Below, piece by piece: positions 52,401 through 60,064 of a DNA stretch of 64,000 nt. The position numbers and the translations under genes are program-made. The stretch spans positions 8,866,001 through 8,930,000 of the forward strand of contig OU612065.1 of the NCBI GenBank assembly GCA_914767715.1, in the 5' to 3' direction. Numbering within the stretch: the first letter of the stretch is position 1; every line of letters begins with the position of its first letter. The notes under the pieces are model-generated. The model was not told the origin of the DNA. It was given only the letters and a program-made list of their open reading frames with translations, and ran no database searches. This DNA is from Membranipora membranacea (Eukaryota > Bryozoa > Gymnolaemata > Cheilostomatida > Membraniporidae).

Positions 52401-52909
52401 ATGGTTGTAGACATCTAAATAGTTGGTCAGCGCGTCAATCAGATAATCCACTCTGATAGTAGAGGCAGCCGTAAGGTCATTACGAAACCTTGTCATACAG
52501 TGCTACAACAGAATGAAAAATATGTCAACACCGAACCCCAAACCCCATCAATAATACAGCAAGCCCGACAGGGAAATACCCCTGATTTAATTTACAAATA
52601 CATTTACAATAATCGACAGCGATCTGAGTTTAGGCTCATGTTACGTGCTATATTTTCTTTTCTGAGCTAACCTTTGTGAGGAAATATGAGGATGAGCCCT
52701 GAAGCAGACATTGTGCAAGGTCACGTTTGATTCCTCTAGACTCTGGCCCTGACTGAAAGGCCTTCTTGATCACCATGAGCATATAATCAATCATGTCTGT
52801 GCTCATAACATGCTCATCTTTCTCCTCCATGAGCAGCTGAAAGCTCGAGTTTGTGCAGAAAAACAGAGCATCCTGTGGTTTGATAGAATCCCGTGACATC
52901 TCTTTCACC
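34402..52909 (-). CDS. ZNFX1: NFX1-type zinc finger-containing protein 1 (ZNFX1-like helicase), 5' end missing
   Basis: Predicted RNA helicase of RNA surveillance and antiviral or small-RNA pathways. Thirty exons, 5' to 3': 52672-52909, 52222-52502, 51878-52014, 51316-51637, 49444-49595, 49070-49247, 48285-48490, 47992-48090, 46171-46371, 45913-46052, 45163-45361, 44344-44448, 44095-44211, 43587-43791, 43066-43176, 42191-42381, 41830-42048, 41478-41589, 40992-41131, 40502-40660, 39440-39574, 39086-39232, 38570-38729, 37837-38010, 37514-37660, 37054-37182, 36360-36543, 35784-35996, 34860-35127, 34402-34502. The phase is continuous across all 29 junctions, giving about 1722 residues. The donors at 52222 (GTTGGT) and 35784 (GTACCT) are the least certain. 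The first exon shown starts in mid-codon, so N-terminal exons lie upstream and were not found. Vertebrate ZNFX1 is about 1900 residues. Confidence 0.93.
36783..36808. repeat. Small perfect hairpin in a ZNFX1 intron
   Basis: CCAAGGAGTT and AACTCCTTGG are separated by GTCTCT. It sits in the intron between exons 37054-37182 and 36360-36543. No target duplication was identified. Confidence 0.45.
38230..38500 (-). repeat. Probable SINE with L2/CR1-like tail
   Basis: Read on minus, the stretch ends in AAGCGGTGTATAAATAAAC followed by an AT-rich microsatellite-like tail at 38220-38250. That resembles 3' ends of L2/CR1-mobilised SINEs. The 5' part contains CGGGTTGGATCATC, a possible degraded B box. 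It lies in the ZNFX1 intron 38011-38569, antisense-neutral to the gene (same strand). Family and exact ends are not determined. Confidence 0.45.
40111..40380. mobile_element. 270-bp MITE with AGGGGGGTCTTTCAAT termini
   Basis: The left end AGGGGGGTCTTTCAAT at 40111-40126 is matched by ATTGAAAGACCCCCCT at 40365-40380; one more TC/GA pair may belong to the termini. The inside is built of GCTCACTC/GAGTGAGC words, including the palindrome at 40147-40171, and a GTGATAGTGAT triplet near 40300-40333. It sits in the ZNFX1 intron 39575-40501. The target duplication is unclear, so the superfamily is undecided. Confidence 0.7.
42382..43065 (-). pseudogene. Intron of ZNFX1 with interrupted coding-like islands
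   Basis: The flanking exons join correctly in phase, giving CEKEKTLR then [12 protein letters not shown]. Inside the intron two minus-strand islands are open: about 42690-42836, preceded by a plausible acceptor and reading [20 protein letters not shown], and 42382-42530, reading [20 protein letters not shown]. Stops and a frame change separate them. They may be decayed coding sequence of unknown origin or chance. Confidence 0.3.
43931..43954. repeat. Simple repeat (GT)n followed by a G run
   Basis: An alternating GT tract passes directly into a run of about 14 G in the ZNFX1 intron between 43587-43791 and 44095-44211. A single G run this long is prone to length variation and assembly error. 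Confidence 0.9.
45491..45534. repeat. Short tandem duplication in a ZNFX1 intron
   Basis: The unit CACCAATGAACATTGATGG occurs twice, with a partial extra AATGAAC between the copies. It looks like a simple tandem duplication. Confidence 0.7.
46558..47935. mobile_element. Giant TTAA-flanked foldback element A (1378 bp)
   Basis: TTAA at 46554-46557 and 47936-47939 flanks an element starting GGTAATGTCAAAGACCGATC and ending in its reverse complement. The two halves pair along essentially their whole length, about 690 bp each. By eye identity is above 90 percent, with almost no loop; the centre is near 47240, where a 21-bp word containing AGACCTCAAAAGTCCCTAAA is duplicated. There is no coding capacity beyond shadow frames. 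It lies in the ZNFX1 intron 46372-47991. The TTAA target fits piggyBac- or Kolobok-type transposases. A related copy is at 62327-63687. Confidence 0.88.
48222..48257. repeat. Near-perfect 34-bp palindrome in a ZNFX1 intron
   Basis: TAGCCTATCTTAACAAGC is followed directly by its near-perfect reverse complement (one mismatch), 28 bp before the exon 48285-48490 on the 3' side of its donor. It could form a small cruciform or a hairpin next to the splice donor. Confidence 0.7.
49640..50548 (+). mobile_element. 5'-truncated non-LTR retrotransposon (LINE) with reverse transcriptase C-terminal part
   Basis: The frame 49745-50389 encodes the thumb and C-terminal part of a jockey/CR1-like reverse transcriptase: [55 protein letters not shown], then [17 protein letters not shown]. 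The catalytic palm is absent, so the copy is dead on arrival. A short 3' UTR ends in a (GAAT)n tail at 50531-50548, as in many LINEs. It is inserted antisense to ZNFX1 in intron 49596-51315. The left boundary is approximate. Confidence 0.88.
50640..50790 (-). mobile_element. tRNA-derived SINE, copy 1
   Basis: Read on minus: GACGGCGCAATCGGATAGAG (A-box-like), an anticodon-arm region, a long variable region, and the perfect B box GGTTCGAATCC (minus of 50704-50714), followed by a body containing AAGGTTGATTGTTCC. The long variable part suggests a class II (Ser/Leu-like) tRNA ancestor. A second copy in the same orientation lies about 370 bp further on. Confidence 0.75.
51005..51150 (-). mobile_element. 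tRNA-derived SINE, copy 2
   Basis: It shares the body and tRNA-like part of copy 1, including TCCTGCGGCACCGATCGCCTGG on plus except for small changes. Its B box is altered to GGTTTGAATCC on minus, and the A-box end is truncated or decayed near 51150. Both copies lie in the ZNFX1 intron 49596-51315, downstream of the LINE fragment. Confidence 0.72.
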
Positions 52910-53600
52910 CTACAAACAAAAATTCACAAATTGTTATACATACATACGCCTTCATCCCTTTACAAAACCAGAAAAGAGGTATGGCATTTATGAACTTGTC
53001 TTGAACCTCTGTGTCCTAATTGAGAACTAGAACATAAATGTATTGAACAAATTACTTAATCACTGAACTTCAAACTAAAAATCCCACAAACTCCAGACTA
53101 GTCAACCAATGAACTAAACCTTAGTTCATTGTGTCAACCATGTTTATTCTCTTTTGTTTTGCGTTTGTAATGTAACTATTTTGGTTTATTGTAACAAAGT
53201 GATGATCGAGTTGTGATTGATCCTCCGTGTCTTCCAGTCCGCACAGTTTTATCCGGCACTGATATCCCTTTCTCAGCAAAGCTTTACCCAATATATACTA
53301 AGGTAACTTGCACCAGTAGGCTACCTAACGTGAATCTATGTTATCTAGTGTAGACCTATGCTTGCTTACACACATGAAAGGTAATTCCAAGAAACGTAGA
53401 CTCCAAACCATCCAACTGTGAAGAGGGGAGTTGTCCTAAACTCCCTGGTGAATAGCCTCAGCCTGGGAATCCAGGCAAATCTAAACCCGAATTGTTCTTT
53501 CGGGCTAGTGCTCAATCTTTTCCCTGCTTTAACCAATGGAACTGGGCAACAGCTATTACTACCAGACACATAAGCACAGACTATAATTGATGCATCACAA
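52910..53600. other. Region upstream of the first identified ZNFX1 exon
   Basis: The 5' continuation of ZNFX1 must lie at or beyond this point on minus, but I could not identify an exon. Around 53395-53435 there is GGGAGTTGTCC...ACTCCC, similar to small hairpins elsewhere in the window. No other feature is supported. Confidence 0.4.
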
Positions 53601-55365
53601 CATAGAGTTATTATATACTCTAGAATGGACAATGCAGTGCTCAAAACGTCCTACTTAATTATTGCGAAATCCATGACGCGACGCAATCTGGTTGTGCATG
53701 GCCAGTGCCTGTATCTTATAATTTATCATTGAGAATTTAGAAATTGGGTATGAAAATTTAAGTTTTAGAGCGCTTATAGCCATTTTTTCGGAAAAATTTT
53801 CATGACACACTATGTGGAACACTTGTAGGTATTTTCACTTGCAGCCATTCGAAAAATTTTCTATTTTTTCCAATCAAAATAAGCCAAAACCCCAACCGCA
53901 AACACATCATTGTGATGAAAAAAACTTACCAGGCTAGCTTGTTTTTTCCACGTTTCTCTCAACCATAAGTTGGATTCTGTCTCTTTTACTCATATGTTAG
54001 CCATCAAGTGAGTTAATGTTATTAGTTCAGTATAAGGTGTACATATAGCTTGTGGAAAACCTGACTGGAGGTTAAAAGTTGGCCGCTAAGTTCCGCCATT
54101 TGCAGAAGCAATTTACATATGGTTCTGACTAAGATTCGGCATTTAGATTTGGCTATGCCATTTAGAGCTCTAAAATTCCCTCTCCGGTGGTGTCCTCTAG
54201 TTTATGAATTCGCAAAACCATTCAACCATACACAGCAGGGTTTGAAAGCATATAAATGAATGCATTTTGTAACAAACTTTTTTGAGAAGTCACTGAGTAT
54301 CAAGTGCATCTTTGAATGGAAAACTCACATACATACCTTTCCAGACTGACTCCAGATTTTTCAGAACAATACACACTAATGTGACATTTTAAGTTGACGG
54401 ATATTTCTGATTTCTCACCATACTTGAAATAAGGGACCATTTGCTTCAGAGCGGTCGTTGTGGATGTTTGATACAAATTTCTGGTATGATTATTATGACT
54501 ATGGTTGTTTGTTTGTGTTTGTAAATTAGTTGAGATGGCAACTTCAGCACCATTCATAATAAAGGCGCTGGCAGTTGACGTATACATGTGTATTTGTTTG
54601 CATACTTTTGAGGGAAGGGGGATCAGTGTAGTACTAGTAGAAGTGTTCAATCCTTTGAAATGACCAGAGTTAGTATTTCATACAGCTGTGATTCTCGGGC
54701 AGAAATGGATTGATGCTATAACAATATAAGAGAGGCAGCCAAAAAGTGATCTAATGAGCAATGAGGACTGACAGTAACGCCACATCTGATTTTAGCACCA
54801 ACCTTGATTGATCTTCTTTGACATAAGAAACAAAAAACCTATAATAATACCCTCAATAAAGAAACGTTATCTTTTAAACCTCCGATCACTTGTTCACAGG
54901 CTACTCGTTCTTCATTTAATCAAAAATAAAATAAACCCACTGAATGTTTAACATATGAGTAAGAGAGACAGGACACAGCTTATATGGCTGGCAAGTGGCG
55001 GTAGAAAAAACAAGCTAGCCTGGTAAGTTTTTTTCATCACAATGATGTGTTTGCGGTTGGGGTTTTGGCTTATTTTGATGGGAAAAAATAGAAAATTTTT
55101 CGAATGGCTGCAAGTGAAAATACCTAAAAGTGTTCCACATAGTGTGTCATGAAAATTTTTCCGAAAAAATGGCTATAAGCGCTCTAAAACTTAAATTTTC
55201 ATACCCAATTCCTAAATTATCAATGATAAATTATATGATACAGGCACTGGCCATGCACAACCAGATTGTGTCGCGTCATGGATTTCGCAATAATTAAGTA
55301 GGACAAAAACTGATGCTATTTTTGTACACATTGACCACTCTAGAGTATATAATAATAACTCTATG
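53601..55365. mobile_element. Long inverted-repeat DNA element, CATAGAG family (1765 bp)
   Basis: CATCACAA at 53593-53600 and 55366-55373 is a perfect 8-bp target duplication. The element starts CATAGAGTTATTATATACTC and ends in the reverse complement, with a 3-bp length difference in the AT part. The arms extend to about 54000 on the left and from about 54950 on the right, roughly 400 bp each and highly similar. The unpaired centre of about 950 bp has only a low-complexity Thr/Asn frame (54300-54650, minus), not a transposase. It is non-autonomous. The 61-bp copy at 19010-19070 has the same ends. Confidence 0.85.
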
Positions 55366-55488
55366 CATCACAATCATTGGCTATAAGTATCTGTACTTTA
55401 CTTTTCCAAATAACTAAAAGGGCTTTTTTGTCATGGTTTAAATTTTGCTGGCTTGTGTGTCTAGATGCCTACACAATTAATGCTTTAA

Positions 55489-55865
55489 AGGGCAACCAAG
55501 GTTTCAAACAACTTCTCATTGATGGCCATTGATTAATAGCAGATTGCACCTTCTGCATGGGGAAAAAGACAAAATATAATTCGGATGATTATTCAGCCAG
55601 AATTCTTGTGAAACATTTCTTCCATCAGGAACTCAAACTCAGCTAAAAGAGAATACCACATAGCAGTTTCCTGTTCCTGTTATTATTTAGCCTGTGCTCT
55701 ATAATTATCACAGCAAAGTCTTGGAACCTCCCCTAAACTGAAGTGTTACCCAGCTTAGAGTCAGCAACTACTTTGAGTTTTGCATCGCGTAATGCACAAA
55801 GCTGATGCTGCCCAGCACATTATTTGCTACCCATTAATGCATTGCTGCGAAACCTTGGTTGCCCT
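55489..55865. mobile_element. 377-bp TTAA-type MITE
   Basis: TTAA at 55485-55488 and 55866-55869 flanks AGGGCAACCAAGGTTTC and its exact reverse complement GAAACCTTGGTTGCCCT. The interior is non-coding. TTAA targets with G-rich ends fit piggyBac- or Kolobok-type transposases. The termini differ from the two giant TTAA foldbacks, so it is a separate family. Confidence 0.82.
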
Positions 55866-57082
55866 TTAACAAGGTATACAACTATGGGCAGTTACTACAG
55901 CCTATTCCATAATATCTATTATCTGTGTAATCTTTACCTATAAATTTACCCCAATATAGGTAAGATCCATAAACATATAAATACTCTAGACTGGAAACTA
56001 TTGGCTATTTGATACAGGCTCAGTGTCCTCTCTAATTCAGTGACGCGACGTTACTGCGCTATTCACTTTTTCTCTGTAGTGCATAGGTCAGAATAGGAGT
56101 TATCTCCACCTAAATGTAATGTGTGAATATAAGACCTTCTCATTTCTAAATATGACCACTACAACTGGGTGTAACAAATGAATTTTATAGAACATAATAA
56201 TAAAGTATAAAATGTGATCAGTATATCGTGCCATCAAATATTGTGTGTGCCATAACAACATATGCTATAGCATGTTTCTGGTCTTAACATTTGTTAAAAA
56301 ATGGTGCGTCAATAACACTAGCTTGTTCCCTCGGAGGACGGTGGTGGTGGAGGGATATTTAAAGAGCTGTGTATCAAATCAGTTTGTACCTATGTATAGT
56401 CTTTATTGAGCCAATATCTACAAAGTTGTCCAGGGACCTAAGTATACAACATGAGTGCGGCTTCGTCTGATTCAAATTTTCTAAGGTAGGAAAGGCGGAA
56501 GGTTTTTCTTCTGTCTGCGACTTCCTAATGTATTAAACAGAAAACGTTAGATTCCAGCTGCTGGTTCTCAGAATTTGCAATTCGCACCCTATACTATACT
56601 CATATCTACAATACCCTATAGGCTATAAATATTCACTGATTTAAATTTAGCGACCTGGCCAAGAATAGGAAAACTTACTAGTGAATCATTAATGAATATC
56701 GATTTTGTAAATCCACAATGTATAATATCATTGGTAACTTTGCAAACACCTTTTTGATTAGGGATGTAATATTTTGGATATTTTTGTGAATACTTAATAT
56801 GCAAAATTTAAATTTTAATAAAAGTTTTCATGCTGTGGGGTAATCTCATAAACATATAAATACTTTAGACTGGAAACTACTGGTTAATTGAAGCATGAAC
56901 AGGGTTCTCCCTAATTTAGTGCATTCCTCATGACCGACGTCACTGCGCTTTTCAAAACTCCATACATTTTTATGCAGTAGCATGCAAAAACAGTGGAGAT
57001 GCAGGCTTGATCCATAAGCAGACGTATATAAATGTATTAAATATACTATTAATTACTCAATGCGTACATCTTTCTCTGATAG
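55866..57082. other. Repeat-derived region with a diverged direct repeat
   Basis: About 115 bp starting with ATAAACATATAAATACT at 55971-56090 recurs in the same orientation at 56848-56965, with diverged positions but a conserved order, including TAGACTGGAAACTA. A TATA-like TATTTAAAG at 56356 and TCAGTTT at 56379 precede a short plus-strand start (56451: MSAASSDSNFLR, then GTAGG). I cannot show that this is expressed. Confidence 0.45.
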
Positions 57083-57501
57083 GAGGTTTCATAACCAGAA
57101 CGATGCAACTAAGCTGTTGCCTCTGTGTCGAGGATGTGGCCAAAGCGAGAGAAGTTGACATGCCGACACTAATCAAACTTAAGAATCGTGATGGACTCAA
57201 AACCCTTTCCGAAGCAGTTTTTAGAGTGTGTCTTTTGTCAGAGAGAGTAATCAGATCATTGCTTAAAACAGGTTTGGGTCCTAAATTCCCAGAACTTGCC
57301 CGGCTGCACAGTCTATCAAAGATTATAGAGTCAGGCCATCTCTCATTATTCAGTTGTGCTGAGCGTGCAAGCAGCGTTGAGAGCAAAATAATCAATCGTT
57401 ATCTAAGGATCCAGGCTCATCATGAGGCCGTTTTGAAAACGGATGCAAACACTCTGATTCGGTCCAAAATGACCCGCCTCCCTATATTCAGCCATGTCTG
57501 A
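57083..57501 (+). pseudogene. P-element/THAP9-type transposase C-terminal fragment
   Basis: After an acceptor-like TTTCTCTGATAG, the frame reads GGFITRTMQLSCCLCVEDV, then LIKLKNRDGLKTLSEAVFRV and CLLSERVIRSLL, ending FSHV and a stop. This resembles the C-terminal region of P-type transposases (GY/FI.RK...C..C followed by L.NRGGL..PS..V...C...E). The THAP domain and catalytic core are not visible upstream, so this is a remnant or a last exon. A strong inverted repeat follows at 57572. Confidence 0.6.
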
Positions 57502-57571
57502 TAAGATATGTCTTGGTAAATATACAGCTACTAAATTATCAATAGACAGTTTTCTGAGCTCATATTTATGC

Positions 57572-58025
57572 CTCAATTCGGAGTTGTCCTCCCGCCAGTT
57601 TGGTACTTTTGACCCACGCCGCATAGGAAAAACCTGCTGAAAGAGGGTTATCTTGAAAACCGCTTATGTGAGGATAAAAATGATTTTTGATTCGGAGTCT
57701 GCACCATTGAAAACCCTGGGAGACAGAGTTTCCAAATCATAGGAGGCTTAAATGTTGATAAATCTTAATTTTAGTGACGAACGTTGTGAAAAATTCTGCC
57801 GAATTGTCCGCAAACCAGGCAGAAAATGCTATAATTGACTATCCAAATACTAAAATTATTTCCCAAACTATGTCCATGTGAGTTTTCAATGTTGCCGATT
57901 CTGAATCAAAAATAATTTTTATCCTATTATAAGCGGTTTTCAAGATAACCCTCTTTTCAGCACGTTTTTCCTATGCGGCGTGGGTTAAAAGTACCAAACT
58001 GGAGAGAGGACAACTCCGAATTGAG
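57572..58025. repeat. Inverted repeat with about 155-bp arms
   Basis: CTCAATTCGGAGTTGTCCTC at 57572 is matched by its reverse complement ending at 58025. The arms (about 57572-57727 and 57870-58025) stay similar through the GCCGCATAGGAAAAAC and GGTTATCTTGAAAACCGC blocks. The right end abuts the first copy of the 134-bp satellite. It may be the end of the P-type element before it or an independent foldback. Confidence 0.75.
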
Positions 58026-59036
58026 TAAAATATCAGTTTAGAAACTTAGAATCTGAGAAAGTATATATGCTACAATGTCTAAATTTGTCTAAGTTTCTAA
58101 TTTCTGTGTTCTAATCTAAGTTTATGGAGTGTTTACGAAATTAGAAAGACTCGATGCAGTAAAATATCAGTTTAGAAACTTAGAATCTGAGAAAGTATAA
58201 TGCTACAATGTCTAAATTTGTCTAAGTTTCTAATTTCTGTGTTCTAATCTAAGTTTATGGAGTGTTTACGAAATTAGAAAGACTCGATGCAGTAAAATAT
58301 CAGTTTAGAAACTTAGAATCTGAGAAAGTATATATGCTACAATGTCTAAATTTGTCTAAGTTTCTCATTTCTGTGTTCTAATCTAAGTTTATGGAGGGTT
58401 TACAGATTAAGATAGCCACGATGCAGTAAAATATCAGTTTAGAAACTTAGAATCTGAGAAAGTATATATGCTACAATGTCTAAATTTGTCTAAGTTTCTA
58501 ATTTCTGTGTTCTAATCTAAGTTTATGGAGTGTTTACGAAATTAGAAAGACTCGATGCAGTAAAACATCAGTTTAGAAACTTAGAATCTGAGAAAGTATA
58601 ATGCTACAATGTCTAAATTTGTCTAAGTTTCTAATTTCTGTGTTCTAATCTAAGTTTATGGAGTGTTTACGAAATTAGAAAGACTCGATGCAGTAAAATA
58701 TCAGTTTAGAAACTTAGAATCTGAGAAAGTATATACGCTACAATGTCTAAATTTGTCTAAGTTTCTAATTTCTGTGTTCTAATCTAAGTTCATGGAGTGT
58801 TTACAGATTACGATTGCCACGATGCAGTAAAATATCAGTTTAGAAACTTAGAATCTGAGAAAGTATATACGTTACAATTTCTAAATTTTGTCTAAGTTTC
58901 TAATTTCTGTGTTCTAATCTAAGTTTATGGAGGGTTTACAGATGAAGATAGCCTCAATTAGTGATGGCAAATTGTAAGATTTTGGCGAGACAGGACGAGA
59001 CCGAGACCGCAACAAAATTCGAGACAAGACCAGGAC

Positions 59037-59389
59037 ATACCCTATAGGAGTTTAGTTTTCGCGGCATTTAGGATTCGCTTTTCGCGTTGTTGCCTAGGTT
59101 ACGAAATTTAGTGTATCTTAAATTGAACTCACTCACCATAGTCTCATAAACAATGTACGATTATACAGGAATACACCTCACCAGAGCATGCAGGTTAGCG
59201 TGGAGTTGTGTTCTAAGTGTCTGCCTTGCATTCAGATGGAGAATTATGCCCTGGGTTCGAATCCCAGCTTGGACATTTTTTTTTAATTTTCACTAGTAAG
59301 CCTACTAGCGAAATTTATACTAGTGAAATTTAGTACCAGATCCAGATAGCGAAATTAAACTCTAGCTAAATTAAACTCCTATAGGGTAT
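59037..59389. mobile_element. Nested inverted-repeat element with tRNA-like core
   Basis: ATACCCTATAGGAGTTTA at 59037 is matched by its reverse complement ending at 59389. The body contains TTCGCGGCATTTAGGATTCG and repeated CGAAATT words. The palindromic ATA ends hide any target duplication. The core holds a tRNA-like segment at 59193-59275. Confidence 0.65.
59193..59275 (+). repeat. tRNA-like segment (class II, Leu-like) inside the nested element
   Basis: GGTTAGCGTGGAGTTGTG resembles the 5' part and A-box region. A 7-nt loop CTTGCAT sits in a TCTGC/TCAGA stem with one mismatch. A 14-nt variable region follows, then a perfect T arm CTGGG-TTCGAAT-CCCAG with B box at 59254-59264. The acceptor stem does not pair, so this is a tRNA-derived promoter relic rather than a functional tRNA gene. 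Confidence 0.55.
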
Positions 59390-59391
59390 AT

Positions 59392-59427
59392 CCAATGAAC
59401 TCCCTCTTCCAAGAGGGAGTTCATTGG
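59392..59427. repeat. Perfect 17-bp-arm hairpin flanked by TATAT
   Basis: CCAATGAACTCCCTCTT, a CC spacer, then the exact reverse complement. TATAT lies immediately on both sides (59387-59391 and 59428-59432), like a 5-bp target duplication. The word GGGAGTTCATTGGT recurs at 60552-60565. Confidence 0.7.
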
Positions 59428-60064
59428 TATATCGAAGCCGTTAAAATTGAAAACTGCATTTTATTGGCATCTGGAAATGGTCACGATGATACATCATAAT
59501 ACAGTATAGTTAGGTGTTTACTATACATATGGCGCAATGAGTAATCATCATAACAATGTTTATAATGGAGATGTCTCGACATGTTTCTGTCTCGTCGAGA
59601 CGAGACACTGTCTCGAGGAGACAAGTCTCATGAGACCGGGGCTGAGACCGAGACATTGCCATCACTAGCCTCAATGCAGTAAAATATCGGTTTAGAAACG
59701 TAGAATCTGAGAAAGTATATACGCTACAATGTCTAAATTTGTCTAAGTTTCTAATTTCTGTGTTCTAATTTAAGTTTATGGAAGGTTTACAGATTAAGAT
59801 AGCCACGATGCAGTAAAATATCGGTTTAGAAACTTAGAATCTGAGAAAGTATATACGCTACAATGGATAAATTTCTTATTCCTTTATTCTAGTCTAATTC
59901 TGTTGTAGGGGTAACAGAATCGAACAGCCTAAATGCACTACAGTAAATGTATAGGTTTAGAAACTTGCTAGGTACAAAAATGTGTGTTAAAATGGACTAA
60001 TCTGTCTAAGTTGCTAGTTTCACCAAAAAATGGCATACAGTAGCGTTCCTGCTTACTAAAGCTC

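Larger units (their letters stand above)
47992..52909 (-). other. ZNFX1-like N-terminal and pre-helicase region to Walker A
   Basis: Exons 52672-52909 and 52222-52502 correspond to the helical N-terminal region of ZNFX1. Then come [14 protein letters not shown] and [15 protein letters not shown], a signature of this family, followed by [12 protein letters not shown] and [16 protein letters not shown], the Q-motif region. The exon 47992-48090 carries the P-loop; its first glycine is completed across the junction to give [18 protein letters not shown]. The intron 49596-51315 inside this region holds a LINE fragment and two SINEs. Confidence 0.88.
58959..59667. mobile_element. hAT-type non-autonomous transposon (709 bp) in the satellite
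   Basis: GCCTCAAT at 58951-58958 and 59668-59675 is a perfect 8-bp target duplication. The termini TAGTGATGGCAA and TTGCCATCACTA fit the hAT terminal pattern (YARNG). Subterminal parts carry GAGAC/GTCTC words. The satellite unit reads through correctly if the insert and one duplication are removed, which makes the boundaries certain. The interior contains a nested inverted-repeat element at 59037-59389. Confidence 0.92.
58024..60030 (+). repeat. 134-bp tandem satellite, interrupted by a hAT insertion
   Basis: Unit starts GTAAAATATC are at 58024, 58159, 58292, 58426, 58560 (AACATC variant), 58693 and 58827, and after the insertion at 59679 and 59813. A degraded tenth unit starts near 59945. 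Spacing is 133-135 bp. Each unit contains an internal dyad, TTAGAAACTTAG and CTAAGTTTCTAA, about 40 bp apart. Units alternate between two endings (ACGAAATTAGAAAGACTCG and ACAGATTAAGATAGCCACG types). There is no coding content. Confidence 0.95.

Noticed and set aside
54300-54650. 116-codon minus frame inside the CATAGAG element, considered as a transposase
   Set aside because: It is Thr/Asn-rich low-complexity sequence without catalytic residues or domain pattern.
57057-57395. 112-codon minus frame opposite the P-type fragment
   Set aside because: The plus frame carries the transposase-like pattern; this is its antisense shadow.
59193-59275. Functional tRNA gene
   Set aside because: The T arm and B box are good, but the acceptor stem does not pair and the anticodon stem has a mismatch.
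58024-60030. Tandem units considered as a CRISPR array
   Set aside because: The units are contiguous 134-bp repeats without spacers and the DNA is clearly eukaryotic.
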